Assembly (NCBI RefSeq): GCF_000374625.1
Contig: NZ_KB894765.1
Coordinates: forward strand, 459,447-523,446
Length of the DNA stretch: 64,000 nt
Direction of reading: 5' to 3'
Source of the DNA: Allobrachymonas chironomi DSM 19884
Lineage (GTDB): Bacteria; Pseudomonadota; Gammaproteobacteria; Burkholderiales; Burkholderiaceae_C
A program made the position numbers and the translations under genes. The notes beneath the pieces are model-generated. The model made no database searches. It had not been told where the DNA came from and saw only the letters and a list, made by a program, of their open reading frames with translations. Shown here piece after piece: positions 9,932-19,264 of this stretch (within the stretch, counting starts at the first letter, position 1; the number at the start of each line of letters is the position of its first letter).

Positions 9932-10807
9932 TCAGCGCGGCATCAGCGCCACGATCGCGCCCAGTGCCAGCAGCACGCCCAGCAGGTTGAGCCGGCTCAG
10001 GCGCTCGCGAAACAGCAGCGCCCCGACCAGCGTACCCAGCACGATCACGCCCATGTTCATGGCCGAGAATACCAGCGAGGGGTTGCCCGGCAGGCTCTGG
10101 TGCGCGCGGATATAGGTGTAGATATTGGCAAAATTGAGCGCCCCCAGCAGTACGCCGGTCAGCAGGTGCGAGCGTTTCCAGCGCGCACGCACGAGCAGCA
10201 GGTACAGCAGCATCAGCACACCGGCCAGCACGAACACCACCAGCAACCCGCCCGAAAACGCCGCGCCGGCCAGCGCCATCTGCTTGAACAGGATATCGAT
10301 CACGCCATAACCCAGCAGCACCACCAACGGCCACAGCCAGCTGCTGCCATGGCTACCGTGGTAGTAACTGCCTGCCGCCGGTGCCGGCTTGCGCAGCAGG
10401 CACAACAGTGCGGCCATGGCCAGCCCGATACCCAGCAGCTTCTGGCTGGTCAGCACCTCGCCAAACAGCACAAACGCCAGCAGCAGCGGAATCACCAGCG
10501 ACAGCCGCTGCGCCGCATCGGTACGCACGATGCCGGCCTCCGTCACCGAACGCGCCAGCGCCAGGAAGATGGTGGGCAGCAGCACGGCCAGTGCCAGAAA
10601 GAACAGCAGTGGCTCACCGGTCGACAGCAGCCTTTCCATGTCGGGCCGCAACAACCCCCAGCACAACAGCGAAGCCACGATGTAGTTGGCAAAAATTGCC
10701 TGCCGCGCATCCAGCCCACGCGTGCGCCCGGCCTTGAGCAAGGCGCCCACCGATACGCTGCATGTCACGCTGGCGGCCAGATAGGCCAGACCGGTTCCCA
10801 GTGACAT
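9932..10807 (-). CDS. EamA/DMT-family membrane transporter
   Basis: 291 aa with about ten hydrophobic helices arranged as two repeated halves of five (break near residue 150 at APAAGSYYHGSHGSSWLWP), the drug/metabolite transporter architecture. The substrate cannot be deduced; relatives export amino acids, nucleobases or drugs. It begins at the ATG at 10807 and ends 22 nt from the convergent ybeY stop. It is monocistronic in this window. Confidence 0.85.
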   Translation of the reverse strand: MSLGTGLAYLAASVTCSVSVGALLKAGRTRGLDARQAIFANYIVASLLCWGLLRPDMERLLSTGEPLLFFLALAVLLPTIFLALARSVTEAGIVRTDAAQRLSLVIPLLLAFVLFGEVLTSQKLLGIGLAMAALLCLLRKPAPAAGSYYHGSHGSSWLWPLVVLLGYGVIDILFKQMALAGAAFSGGLLVVFVLAGVLMLLYLLLVRARWKRSHLLTGVLLGALNFANIYTYIRAHQSLPGNPSLVFSAMNMGVIVLGTLVGALLFRERLSRLNLLGVLLALGAIVALMPR

Positions 10808-10886
10808 CCCATTCCTCCCTCTGTCTGTTACAAGACATTATCGTGACAAATGGCTGCGCCAACCCGGGCCGGACGGCATCGGCAAC

Positions 10887-10918
10887 AAAAAAGCAGGTGA
10901 CCCCGGAGAGCCCCCTGC
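10887..10918 (-). terminator. terminator after the first CoA-transferase gene
   Basis: Reading the minus strand, GCAGG...CCTGC closes a loop containing a G/C-rich inner part and is followed by TTTTTT (plus-strand A run at 10887-10892). The stem is short, so strength is moderate. Confidence 0.6.
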
Positions 10919-10957
10919 CTGACAGGTCTGCCAGCGCCAAAGACGGCGCGGCGCAGC

Positions 10958-12253
10958 TTACAGCAGCTTCATCTTCTTCGCGTCTTCGGTCAGCTGGTCG
11001 CGGAACTTGGGATGCGCGATGGCGATCAGCGCCTTCGTGCGTTCCTTGGCGCTCTTGCCGCGCAGCTGGGCCACGCCGTACTCGGTCACCACGTAGTTGA
11101 TGTCGTTCTTGCTGGTCGTGACATGGGTGCCGGCGGTCAGCGTCGGCACGATGCGGGAGATGGTGTCATCCTTGGCCGTGGACGGCGTGACGATGAAGGC
11201 CTTGCCGCCTCTGGAGCGGTTGGCGGCACGCACGAAGTCGGCCTGGCCACCGGTACCGGAATAGGCGCGCGCACCCTGCGACTCGGAGCCGCACTGGCCG
11301 ATGAAATCGATCTGCATGGTGCCGTTGATGGCGATCAGGTTGTCGTTCTGGCCGGCCAGGTAGGGATCGTTGGTGAACTCCACCGGGTGCATTTCCAGCA
11401 TCGGGTTGCGATCCATGAACTGGTATAGCTTCTTCGAGCCCAGGGCAAAGGTGGCCACCATCTTGCCCGGCATGTAGTTCTTGCGGCGGTTGGTCACGCT
11501 GCCGGCCTCGACCAGCGTCATGATGCCGTCGCCGATCATCTCGGTGTGGATGCCCAGGTCACGCTTGTCGGTCAGCTGCATCACCACCGCGTCCGGGATC
11601 GCGCCGTAGCCGATCTGCAGCGTGTCGCCATCGTTGATCATGTCGGCCACGTACTTGCCGATCGCCTGTTGTACCGGGCCGATCTTGGGCAGGCCGACTT
11701 CCAGGATCGGGGTGTCATCCTCGACCAGGGCCGTCACCTGGGAAATGTGGATCTGGTTGTTGCCGAAGGCATAGGGCACGTTCGGGTTGACTTCCAGCAC
11801 GATGGCGCGCGCCTTCCTGATCGCGGCCATGGTGTAGTCGGGGCCCAGGCTCAGGGAGAAATAGCCGTGGGCATCCATCGGCGACACCAGCGCGAACACC
11901 ACATCGGCGGGCATCAGGCCGCGCCCGATCAGGTCGGGCATTTCGGAGAAATAGCTGGGAATATAGTCACCCCAGCCTTCGTCCACGCACGTGCGCGAGG
12001 TGGCGCTGAGGAAGTACGGCATGGGACGGATGTGCTGCACGGTTTCGGGATCGAAATAGCCGAACTTGCGCACCGACAGGATCTGGGAAACCTTGACATC
12101 CTGGAAGCTGCGGCGCTGTTCGGACAGGGCCGACAACAGGGCCGGCGGCTCGCCCACACCGGTTGGCACCACAATCGTGTCTCCATTTTGCACGACACCC
12201 ACGGCATCGGCTGCCGACAGGCGTTTCTCTTGGTACTGCATCTGGAATGACAT
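10958..12253 (-). CDS. acetyl-CoA hydrolase/CoA-transferase family protein (431 aa)
   Basis: Class I CoA-transferase of the acetyl-CoA hydrolase / 4-hydroxybutyrate CoA-transferase family, moving CoA between an acyl-CoA and a carboxylate such as acetate. The segment LGIHTEM carries the family's catalytic glutamate, and GTGGQADF plus NYVVTEYGVAQLRGK are conserved C-terminal blocks. GAGGAG lies 7 nt before the ATG at 12253. A second, diverged paralogue lies immediately upstream on the same strand but is separated by a strong terminator, so the two are likely controlled separately. The acyl substrate is not determinable by eye. Confidence 0.9.
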   Translation of the reverse strand: MSFQMQYQEKRLSAADAVGVVQNGDTIVVPTGVGEPPALLSALSEQRRSFQDVKVSQILSVRKFGYFDPETVQHIRPMPYFLSATSRTCVDEGWGDYIPSYFSEMPDLIGRGLMPADVVFALVSPMDAHGYFSLSLGPDYTMAAIRKARAIVLEVNPNVPYAFGNNQIHISQVTALVEDDTPILEVGLPKIGPVQQAIGKYVADMINDGDTLQIGYGAIPDAVVMQLTDKRDLGIHTEMIGDGIMTLVEAGSVTNRRKNYMPGKMVATFALGSKKLYQFMDRNPMLEMHPVEFTNDPYLAGQNDNLIAINGTMQIDFIGQCGSESQGARAYSGTGGQADFVRAANRSRGGKAFIVTPSTAKDDTISRIVPTLTAGTHVTTSKNDINYVVTEYGVAQLRGKSAKERTKALIAIAHPKFRDQLTEDAKKMKLL

Positions 12254-12354
12254 TCTGGCTCCTCATGTTTCTTGTGTACTGGACAAGCAATTATCCTACT
12301 ATGCAAATTGCGCCGGACTGGCCATCCCGCCCGGTCAAATCGGCCACGCAGGCA

Positions 12355-12393
12355 CAAAAAAGCCACGTGGCCCCGGCAGGGGCACACGTGGCT
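12355..12393 (-). terminator. Rho-independent terminator after the second CoA-transferase gene
   Basis: On the minus strand, AGCCACGTG and CACGTGGCT form a 9-bp stem around a GC-rich loop and are followed by TTTTTT (plus 12355-12360). It separates the two tandem CoA-transferase genes. Confidence 0.85.
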
Positions 12394-12410
12394 GCCGGAT
12401 GGCAGTCGCC

Positions 12411-13757
12411 TCAGGCGAGCTTGTTGGAACGGCGCCAGATGCCCATGGCCTCGGCATCCTTGATCAGCTGCTCACGGAATTCCGGATGGGCGATATTGAT
12501 CAGGGCCTCGGCACGCTCCCAGGTCGACTTGCCCTTCATCTGGGCGTAACCGTACTCGGTCACCACATAATGCACCAGCGAGCGCGGGCAGGTCACGATG
12601 GATCCGGGCGATAGCGTCGGCACAATGCGCGACGCCAGCGAACCGTCCTTCTGCTTGTAGGTAGAGCTGATGCAGATCAGGCCCTTGCCGCCTTCGGAGT
12701 TGAAGGCACCCAGGATGAAGTCGAGCTGGCCGCCAGTGCCGGAAATCTGGCGCGTGCCGGACGACTCGCTGGACACCTGCGAGAACAGGTCCACCTCGAT
12801 CGCATTGTTGATGGCCATGACCTTGGGGTTGCGGCCGATGACACAGGGATCGTTGGTGTAATCTACCGGATAGATGGCCGCCGCCGGGTTGTTGTCCAGG
12901 AAGTCATACAGCTTCTGCGTTCCCATGGCAAAGGTGTAGACCATCTTGCCCTTGTCGATGCCCTTGTGGCGACCGGTGATGCGGCCGGCCTCGTACATGT
13001 CCACATAGGAGTCGGCCAGCATTTCAGTATGCACGCCCAGATCCTTGAGGTCACTCTGGGCGATCAGGGCACCCACGGTATTGGGCAGCGCACCAATACC
13101 CAGCTGGATCGTGGCACCGTCTTCGAGCAGCTCCATCACGTAATTGGCAATGCTGCGGTCTGCATCGCTGGCCTGGGTTTCCGGCAGCTGGACCAGCGCC
13201 GTATTCGGCCCCTCGATCACCATGTCGACTTCCGAAATGTGGATACCTTCACTCAGGCCGCCGAGGCAACGCGGCGTGCTGGTATTCACTTCCACCACGA
13301 CCTTGCCCGCCTTGCGCAGGTAGTCAGGCGTCATGGAGCAGCTGGTGGAAAAGTTGAAGAATCCGTGGGCATCCATGGGCGTGACCTGGGCCACGGCCAC
13401 ATCAGGGGCCTCGTACAGGCGCACCGCCTTCGGGCCCTGATGGTAGGAGAACGGAATATAGCTGGCCAGGCCTTTTTCAGCGCATTTGCGGGCCAGACCG
13501 GAAAAGTGCCAGTCATTCCAGATGAACGATTCCCGGGCGGGATCGGCCTCGACGCACTTCAGCGGCTTGACGCGGGTAGTCGTCACCAGAATCACGTCGC
13601 GCAGCGCATTCTTGCGCAATGCCAGTGCGGCATCAAATGCCTCGATGTTCTGGACAAACTCGCCCATGAAAACCTTGTCTCCCGATTTCACTACGGCAGC
13701 AGCGGTTTCGGCCGACACCAGTTTCTGCTGATAAAGACTATTGGTACTCACACTCAT
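12411..13757 (-). CDS. acyl-CoA:acetate CoA-transferase family protein (448 aa)
   Basis: 448 aa from the ATG at 13757, which has AGGAGGTGAG just upstream; the in-frame GTG at 13766 lies on top of that site and is rejected. It belongs to the same fold as its neighbour at 10958, with the catalytic-Glu block LGVHTEM, ISGTGGQLDF and VHYVVTEYGYAQMKGK. The N-terminal half (GEFVQNIEAFDAALALRK, FIWNDWHFSGLARK) resembles butyryl/propionyl-CoA:acetate CoA-transferases more than the 431-aa paralogue does. Together with ActP and the acyl-CoA dehydrogenases it suggests active short-chain fatty acid metabolism. Confidence 0.88.
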   Translation of the reverse strand: MSVSTNSLYQQKLVSAETAAAVVKSGDKVFMGEFVQNIEAFDAALALRKNALRDVILVTTTRVKPLKCVEADPARESFIWNDWHFSGLARKCAEKGLASYIPFSYHQGPKAVRLYEAPDVAVAQVTPMDAHGFFNFSTSCSMTPDYLRKAGKVVVEVNTSTPRCLGGLSEGIHISEVDMVIEGPNTALVQLPETQASDADRSIANYVMELLEDGATIQLGIGALPNTVGALIAQSDLKDLGVHTEMLADSYVDMYEAGRITGRHKGIDKGKMVYTFAMGTQKLYDFLDNNPAAAIYPVDYTNDPCVIGRNPKVMAINNAIEVDLFSQVSSESSGTRQISGTGGQLDFILGAFNSEGGKGLICISSTYKQKDGSLASRIVPTLSPGSIVTCPRSLVHYVVTEYGYAQMKGKSTWERAEALINIAHPEFREQLIKDAEAMGIWRRSNKLA

Positions 13758-13952
13758 CGTTCTCACCTCCTCGTTTTCGTTACAAAAATTTTACCACTGT
13801 CAACAGGGGTATTCCCAGGATCGCCTCCAGACCGCACCAATCCCCTGCGCTTCTCCTGTTATTCCGGCAACTGGTCGCCAGTGGGCGTTTTGGCATAATC
13901 CCTACCATGCCATGGCATCTGCATGCCGTGCACTGTTTACAAGGAATTTGCC

Positions 13953-15821
13953 GTGCCCAACTACCGCTCCAAGACCTCCACCCATGGCCGCAACATGGCC
14001 GGTGCCCGTGCCCTGTGGCGCGCCACGGGGATGACCGATGCCGACTTCGGCAAGCCGATCATCGCCATTGCCAACTCCTTTACCCAGTTCGTGCCCGGCC
14101 ATGTGCACCTGCATGACATGGGCCAGCTGGTGGCACGCGAGATCGAGGCGGCTGGCGGCATCGCCAAGGAGTTCAACACCATCGCCATCGACGATGGCAT
14201 TGCCATGGGCCACAGCGGCATGCTGTACAGCCTGCCCAGCCGCGACCTGATCGCCGACAGCGTGGAGTACATGGTCAACGCGCACTGCGCCGATGCGCTG
14301 GTCTGCATCAGCAACTGCGACAAGATCACCCCCGGCATGCTGATGGCCGCCATGCGCCTGAACATCCCCACGGTGTTCGTCTCCGGCGGCCCGATGGAGG
14401 CCGGCAAGGTGATCGCGATTGCCAACGGCAACCAGGTCGAGCGCAAGCTGGACCTGATCGATGCCATGATCGAGGCCGGTGACAGCAGCGTGTCCGACGA
14501 GACCGTGGCCCAGGTCGAGCGCAGTGCCTGCCCCACCTGCGGTTCCTGCTCCGGCATGTTCACCGCCAACTCCATGAACTGCCTGACCGAAGCGCTGGGC
14601 CTGTCCCTGCCGGGCAACGGCTCGCTGGTGGCCACGCACGCACAGCGCAAGGAGCTGTTCCTGGAGGCCGGTCGCCTGATCGTGGATCTGGCCCGCCGCT
14701 ACTACGAGCAGGACGATGCCAGTGTGCTGCCGCGCAGCATCGCCAGCAAGGCCGCGTTCGAGAACGCCATGAGCCTGGACATTGCCATGGGCGGCTCCAC
14801 CAACACCATCCTGCACCTGCTGGCTGCCGCCTCGGAAGCCGGCGTGGACTTCAAGATGGCCGATGTGGACCGCCTGAGCCGCGTGGTGCCCTGCCTGTGC
14901 AAGGTGGCTCCGGCCACCCAGAAATACCACATGGAAGACGTGCACCGCGCCGGCGGCGTGATCGCCATCCTGGCCGAACTGGAGCATGCCGGCCTGCTGC
15001 AGGCCGATATCCCCACCGTGCATGCCCCCACGCTCAAGGCGGCCCTGCAGCAGTGGGACGTGATGCAGCAGCCCGAAGGCAGCGTGGCCCACCAGCGCTA
15101 TCTGGCCGCACCGGGCGGCGTGCGCACCACGCAGGCCTTCAGCCAGAACCGCCATTACCCGCGTCTGGACACCGACCGTGCCGACGGCTGCATCCGCGAC
15201 AAGGCGCATGCCTACTCGCAGGAAGGCGGTCTGGCGGTGCTGTTCGGCAACCTGGCCGAGCGTGGCTGCGTGGTCAAGACCGCCGGCGTGGACGAAAGCA
15301 TCTGGACCTTCACCGGTCGCGCCCGCGTGTTCGAAAGCCAGGATGCCGCCGTCGAAGCCATTCTGGGTGACCAGGTGGTGGCCGGCGATGTGGTGGTGAT
15401 CCGCTACGAAGGCCCCAAGGGCGGCCCCGGCATGCAGGAAATGCTCTACCCCACCAGCTACCTCAAGTCCAAGCATCTGGGTGCAGCCTGCGCCCTGCTG
15501 ACCGATGGCCGTTTCTCCGGCGGCACCTCGGGCCTGAGCATCGGCCACGCCTCACCCGAGGCGGCCGAGGGTGGCACGATTGGTCTGGTGGAAGAAGGCG
15601 ACACCATCGAGATCGACATTCCCCAGCGCCGCATCCATCTGGCGGTGGACGATGCCGTACTGGCCGAGCGCCGCGCCGCCATGGAGGCCAAGGGCAAGGG
15701 CAAGGCCTGGCGCCCGGTCAACCGCGACCGCGTGGTATCGGCCGCCCTGCGCGCCTATGCCGCCATGACCACCAGCTCGGACACCGGCGCCGTGCGCGAT
15801 GTGACGCAAGTCGAGCACTGA
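13953..15821 (+). CDS. ilvD: dihydroxy-acid dehydratase
   Basis: Dehydrates 2,3-dihydroxy acids to 2-oxo acids in valine, leucine and isoleucine synthesis; an Fe-S enzyme of the cytoplasm. 622 aa from the GTG at 13953, which gives the usual N-terminus [16 protein letters not shown] and has AAGGA 7 nt upstream. Fe-S ligand motifs [12 protein letters not shown] and [19 protein letters not shown] are present. At over 610 aa it is the long, E. coli-like form. It is monocistronic and followed by a bidirectional hairpin. Its presence next to a leucine-degradation regulon is notable but not evidence of a link. Confidence 0.97.
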   Translation: MPNYRSKTSTHGRNMAGARALWRATGMTDADFGKPIIAIANSFTQFVPGHVHLHDMGQLVAREIEAAGGIAKEFNTIAIDDGIAMGHSGMLYSLPSRDLIADSVEYMVNAHCADALVCISNCDKITPGMLMAAMRLNIPTVFVSGGPMEAGKVIAIANGNQVERKLDLIDAMIEAGDSSVSDETVAQVERSACPTCGSCSGMFTANSMNCLTEALGLSLPGNGSLVATHAQRKELFLEAGRLIVDLARRYYEQDDASVLPRSIASKAAFENAMSLDIAMGGSTNTILHLLAAASEAGVDFKMADVDRLSRVVPCLCKVAPATQKYHMEDVHRAGGVIAILAELEHAGLLQADIPTVHAPTLKAALQQWDVMQQPEGSVAHQRYLAAPGGVRTTQAFSQNRHYPRLDTDRADGCIRDKAHAYSQEGGLAVLFGNLAERGCVVKTAGVDESIWTFTGRARVFESQDAAVEAILGDQVVAGDVVVIRYEGPKGGPGMQEMLYPTSYLKSKHLGAACALLTDGRFSGGTSGLSIGHASPEAAEGGTIGLVEEGDTIEIDIPQRRIHLAVDDAVLAERRAAMEAKGKGKAWRPVNRDRVVSAALRAYAAMTTSSDTGAVRDVTQVEH

Positions 15822-15841
15822 TCCCTCGCCTGCTGCCCTAC

Positions 15842-15868
15842 AGAATGCCCGCCGCGCGCGGGCATTCT
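15842..15868. terminator. hairpin between convergent ilvD and yigZ
   Basis: An 11-bp perfect stem (AGAATGCCCGC / GCGGGCATTCT) with a 5-nt loop in the 68-bp gap between convergent genes. Only a short CTT follows, so it is a weak-tract or Rho-assisted terminator. Confidence 0.65.
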
Positions 15869-15889
15869 TGTGCCTGCAGCCATCTCCGC

Positions 15890-16498
15890 TCAGGCCGGCT
15901 CCGGCGCAACCTCCACCCCGCGCAGCTGTTCCCAGCCCTGCACACAAGCCTCATGCTGCGCCAGCGGCACGGCCAGCAGCAGTTGGCAATCGAGTTGCAG
16001 CTCCTGCTGCAACACCTCGGCCTGATGCTGGCGGGCCAGACGCAGGACTTCACCCAGCTGGGGGTAGCCGCAGCGCACCCGGTAATGCGCACGCACATCC
16101 TGCTCCAGCCGTACTGCCTGCGCCAGGGCATCGGCCGTGACGGTCTTGTAGGCCTGGATCAGGCCCGGTACACCGAGCAGCGTGCCGCCGAAATAGCGCA
16201 CGACCACCACCAGCACCTGCGTCAGCCCGGCCGAATCGATCTGACCCAGAATGGGGCGACCCGCACTGCCGGAGGGTTCGCCATCGTCGTTGGCGCGCCA
16301 GCGTGCCCCATCGGCCCCCAGCCGCCAGGCGTAGCACCAGTGCACCGCCTTCGGATGGTCGGTGCGCAGCTGCTCCAGCAGCGGCTTGACATCGGCCTCG
16401 GACTGGATCGGCCAGCCAAAGGCCAGGAAGCGGCTGCCCTTGTCCCTGAATTCGGCCTGGCAGGGCTGCGCCAGCGTGGTGTAACGGGTCACGGTCAT
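15890..16498 (-). CDS. yigZ: YigZ/IMPACT (UPF0029) family protein
   Basis: 202 aa from the ATG at 16498 (MTVTRYTTLAQPCQAEFRDKG). The IMPACT N-domain signature is visible: KGSRFLAFGWP, HWCYAWRLG, DDGEPSGSAGRPIL and VVVRYFGGTLLG. The C-terminal part is the DUF1949 ferredoxin-like domain. The family is related to the eukaryotic IMPACT protein that regulates GCN2; the bacterial function is not settled and ribosome binding is suspected. It is monocistronic. Confidence 0.92.
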   Translation of the reverse strand: MTVTRYTTLAQPCQAEFRDKGSRFLAFGWPIQSEADVKPLLEQLRTDHPKAVHWCYAWRLGADGARWRANDDGEPSGSAGRPILGQIDSAGLTQVLVVVVRYFGGTLLGVPGLIQAYKTVTADALAQAVRLEQDVRAHYRVRCGYPQLGEVLRLARQHQAEVLQQELQLDCQLLLAVPLAQHEACVQGWEQLRGVEVAPEPA

Positions 16499-16521
16499 GC
16501 GGCCATTGTCGCACCCACCAA

Positions 16522-16555
16522 CGACAAGGCCCACTGCATGCAGTGGGCCTTGTCG
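16522..16555. terminator. 34-bp perfect palindrome, probable terminator of the permease gene
   Basis: A perfect 17+17 bp inverted repeat with no loop spacer, centred on CATG at 16538/16539 and reading CGACAAGGCCCACTGCA outward. It lies just after the permease stop and 24 bp before the yigZ start. There is no T-tract, so it may act as a Rho-independent-like pause, an mRNA-stabilising hairpin or a protein site. Confidence 0.6.
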
Positions 16556-16573
16556 GTCAGACGGCAGCGGGTA

Positions 16574-18010
16574 TCAGTTGCTTGCCGGCTTCTTCTGCGC
16601 CTGGCCGTGCTCGTCGCCCGCCTCGATCGAGGCGGTATCGTCGGCGATGATGCTCAGATCGCGCTTGCTGCGCTGCGCCGCATTGGGACGCTCGATCAGC
16701 CAGTACAGCACCAGGCCGATCACCACCGCATACACGGTCGCCTTGGCGTCCGGCATGGCCAGGGTCACGGCCACAATGCCGGCCACGCCGCGCTCGGCCG
16801 AGTTCTTCAGCTCTTCCATGCCCACCATGATGCAGATGTAGGCCGTCAGCACCAGCGTCAGCGACAGCGCAATCGGTAGCACCGGCTTGAACACCGACAC
16901 CAGCGGCAGCATGAACACGGCGATCAGGCCGGTGATCCAGAAGGTACCACCACCGGAATAGATCGAATCCATGGACTTGCGGCCCAGCGCATAGCGCTCG
17001 GCCAGCGTGGCGTGCGCCGCCGTCCACAGCGGACCGGCCAGACCGGGCCAGGGAGCCAGCAGGGCATGCAGACCATTGCGCAGCGCCGTCACGAGGTGCA
17101 CGCGCGTCACGTTCAGCTCGATGACTTCGTCCGGGCGCAGGTGATCGGCGCGCTTGCACAGGGCAAAACCGACCAGGATGTCACCAAAGGCAATCACGTA
17201 GGCGATGATGGCCGTCGGAATCGCCAGCAGGAACATGTCAGCGCTGGGCATGCCAATCTCGCTGTTGAACACCAGGAAGTCCATCAGCAGGACGAAATCG
17301 GGCTGGGTGATGCCCCACTCGATCTCGGGCAGCGGGTATTCGCTCACGGCCCAGCCGATGATCATGGCGATGAACATGCCGGGAATCATGCCGAAGTTGG
17401 AAATCATCTTGGCAAAACGGTTGGTCTCGACAATGTGCTTGAACGACAGCGAGAACAGGATGTAGGCCGAAACGATACAGCCAATCAGCAGCGAGATCGG
17501 CGTGGCATCGATACGGCCACCGACCTTGAGCTCACCCATCATGGCGGCAATACCGGCACCGATAATGATGCCGGCCTTCAGCGAGTTCGGTATCAGCTTG
17601 ACCAGCCTGTCGCCCAGCCCGGTCAGCCCCAGGAACAGGAAAATGACGAACACTTCCAGCTGCAGGGCGAACATGGCGCGCACCGCCTCCGGTCCCGGCT
17701 CGAAGTTCTGCAGATAAAGCAGCACCACCGGAATCGCCGGCGTAATCCAGCCCGGCACCAGCGGCACTCCCAGCAGCGCGGGCAGCAGATAGCCAATGCC
17801 GGCGATGACACAGCCCGCCAGCGCGGCTTCATAGGGCATGCCCAGGTACTTCATCAGCAGCGGGATCATGCCCAGGCTGACAACAAACATGAACAGGCCC
17901 TGCACCATTTCCGGGAATTCCCAGCGATAGTGGATGAAGGGGAGTCGGATTTTGAAGGGACCGGCTTTCCAGTACGGATGCTCGGCGCCGTATGCGCGTT
18001 CAATGGCCAT
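16574..18010 (-). CDS. NCS2/SLC23-like membrane permease
   Basis: 478 aa from the ATG at 18010 (an in-frame TTG at 18022 is the alternative). It has about 12-13 hydrophobic segments and blocks such as GVPLVPGWITPAIPVVLL, PNSLKAGIIIGAGIAAMMGE and SIYSGGGTFWITGLIA, which I associate with a poorly characterised branch of xanthine/uracil-type (solute carrier 23-like) permeases. The substrate is unknown. About 52 bp upstream of the start there is a palindrome closely related to the LiuR-type sites in front of liuA and the liu operon, suggesting control by the leucine-degradation regulator. If so, the substrate may be a carboxylate or branched-chain intermediate rather than a nucleobase (inference). 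Confidence 0.78.
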   Translation of the reverse strand: MAIERAYGAEHPYWKAGPFKIRLPFIHYRWEFPEMVQGLFMFVVSLGMIPLLMKYLGMPYEAALAGCVIAGIGYLLPALLGVPLVPGWITPAIPVVLLYLQNFEPGPEAVRAMFALQLEVFVIFLFLGLTGLGDRLVKLIPNSLKAGIIIGAGIAAMMGELKVGGRIDATPISLLIGCIVSAYILFSLSFKHIVETNRFAKMISNFGMIPGMFIAMIIGWAVSEYPLPEIEWGITQPDFVLLMDFLVFNSEIGMPSADMFLLAIPTAIIAYVIAFGDILVGFALCKRADHLRPDEVIELNVTRVHLVTALRNGLHALLAPWPGLAGPLWTAAHATLAERYALGRKSMDSIYSGGGTFWITGLIAVFMLPLVSVFKPVLPIALSLTLVLTAYICIMVGMEELKNSAERGVAGIVAVTLAMPDAKATVYAVVIGLVLYWLIERPNAAQRSKRDLSIIADDTASIEAGDEHGQAQKKPASN

Positions 18011-18061
18011 GCAGGTATCCAATTGTTATTGAAGTGACAAAGCTCTGGTTTATACCTACAG

Positions 18062-18077
18062 TTGACGTCAACGTTAC
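18062..18077. promoter_or_regulatory. candidate LiuR operator upstream of the NCS2-like permease
   Basis: TTGACGTCAACGTTAC matches the liuA operator at 13 of 16 positions and contains the perfect 12-bp palindrome GTTGACGTCAAC (18061-18072). It lies 52 bp upstream of the permease ATG in a 164-bp intergenic stretch that otherwise holds only the dtd terminator. Confidence 0.55.
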
Positions 18078-18124
18078 CTAGGGTATTCCCTTATGCGACT
18101 TTGTCACGTGTCTGAAACACGCAT

Positions 18125-18150
18125 GAAAAAACGCGGCCCGAAGCCGCGTT
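18125..18150 (-). terminator. Rho-independent terminator of the hmgL-dtd operon
   Basis: On the minus strand AACGCGGC and GCCGCGTT pair across a 5-nt loop and are followed by TTTTT. It lies 24 nt after the dtd stop. Confidence 0.88.
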
Positions 18151-18174
18151 CCACAAAGACAAGCCCGTCCGGAT

Positions 18175-18615
18175 TCAGGCCATGTCCAGCCAGATCGTGA
18201 CCGGACCATCATTGACCAGCGCTACCTGCATGTCGGCTCCGAAAATGCCGGTCGCCACCTGCGCATGCTGCGCACGGGCCTGCCGGACGGTATGGTCGAA
18301 CAGGGCCTGCCCCTGCGCAGCCGGTGCGGCAGCGGTAAAGCTGGGCCGGTTGCCGCCGCTGCAATCCGCTGCCAGCGTGAACTGGCTGACGAGCAGCAGA
18401 CCGCCCTGCACATCCTGCACGCTGCGGTTCATCTTGCCGGCATCATCCGCAAAAATGCGCAGCTTGAGTATCTTGGCCAACAGGCGATCCGCCACCGCTT
18501 CATCGTCCTGCGGTTCGGCACAGAGCAGCACCAGCAGGCCCGGTCCGATCTCGCCCGTGAGCTGGCCATCCACCGTGACGCTGGCCTGACGGACGCGTTG
18601 CAGCAAGGCCTTCAT
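18175..18615 (-). CDS. dtd: D-aminoacyl-tRNA deacylase
   Basis: 146 aa, the usual length. Hydrolyses D-aminoacyl-tRNAs (and mischarged Gly-tRNA-Ala), recycling tRNA and preventing D-amino acid misincorporation. Diagnostic motifs are [17 protein letters not shown] at the start, the active-site SQFTLAAD, and a C-terminal [11 protein letters not shown] equivalent to the family's NxGPVT cis-Pro motif. It overlaps the upstream isomerase gene by 4 nt (ATGA), and a terminator follows. Confidence 0.96.
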   Translation of the reverse strand: MKALLQRVRQASVTVDGQLTGEIGPGLLVLLCAEPQDDEAVADRLLAKILKLRIFADDAGKMNRSVQDVQGGLLLVSQFTLAADCSGGNRPSFTAAAPAAQGQALFDHTVRQARAQHAQVATGIFGADMQVALVNDGPVTIWLDMA

Positions 18616-19241
18616 GCCGCTGCATCAGGCTGGCGTGCCAGCAGCGCCTCGCGCAGCAGCGGCAGGCCTTCCAGGCCCCAGAACAGCTCGGCAGCAGCGC
18701 CCTCCTCCTGCGGCATCAGCACCAGCGTGGGTACGCCCCAGACGCCGTGTGACAAGGCCTCTTCGCCGTTGGCGATCAGCCCTGCCTTGACTTCCGGACT
18801 GGCCGGATCGCGCACTTCGGGCAGCAAGCCGGTGAGCTGCTGCCAGACCTGCTGCTGCAGCCCGGCATCATCGGCCTGGACACCCGTGCGCCAGATCGCG
18901 TCGAACAGCGTGCCGCAGACCTGGCGGCCGGGCTCGCCCTGGGGGCTGGCCGCCAGGGCCATGCGCAACCACGGGAACGGCGCAAACGGGTGCTGCACCG
19001 GCCAGTCGAACGGCATGTCCATCTGCTGCGCCAGCCAGCGGGTATGCTGCCGCGACCAGGCCATGCGCTGCGGCATGTCTACCGGGGGCGGTGTGCCATG
19101 CGCCTTGAGCAGGCCACCCAGCAGGACCGGACGGTAACGCACCTGGTAGGCCAGGCCATCAAGCGCACGGGGCAGCTGGTGAAAGGCCAGGCAGGCATAA
19201 GGGGAGACAAAATCGAAGTAGAAATGGACGACAGGCAGCAT
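18612..19241 (-). CDS. 2-hydroxychromene-2-carboxylate isomerase / DsbA-like thioredoxin-fold protein
   Basis: 209 aa. Begins [21 protein letters not shown], the signature of the HCCA-isomerase branch of the DsbA superfamily (kappa-class GST-like); Ser-Pro-Tyr replaces the CxxC of oxidoreductases, so disulfide chemistry is unlikely. The C-terminal [10 protein letters not shown] contains the cis-proline of the fold. Relatives isomerise aromatic-degradation intermediates with glutathione, but the substrate here is not known. It lies between DUF1289 and dtd in a compact operon led by hmgL. Confidence 0.85.
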   Translation of the reverse strand: MLPVVHFYFDFVSPYACLAFHQLPRALDGLAYQVRYRPVLLGGLLKAHGTPPPVDMPQRMAWSRQHTRWLAQQMDMPFDWPVQHPFAPFPWLRMALAASPQGEPGRQVCGTLFDAIWRTGVQADDAGLQQQVWQQLTGLLPEVRDPASPEVKAGLIANGEEALSHGVWGVPTLVLMPQEEGAAAELFWGLEGLPLLREALLARQPDAAA

Positions 19242-19264
19242 GTTCGGGGCTCCTCGGATCGGGA

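Noticed and set aside
13758..13952. TTGACA at 13803-13798 (minus) as promoter of the 448-aa CoA-transferase
   Set aside because: No acceptable -10 hexamer occurs at 16-18 bp spacing, so I did not call a promoter.
13902..15548. A 548-codon minus-strand open frame
   Set aside because: It is antisense to ilvD, which carries both Fe-S motifs; the His/Gly/Ala-rich translation is typical of a shadow.
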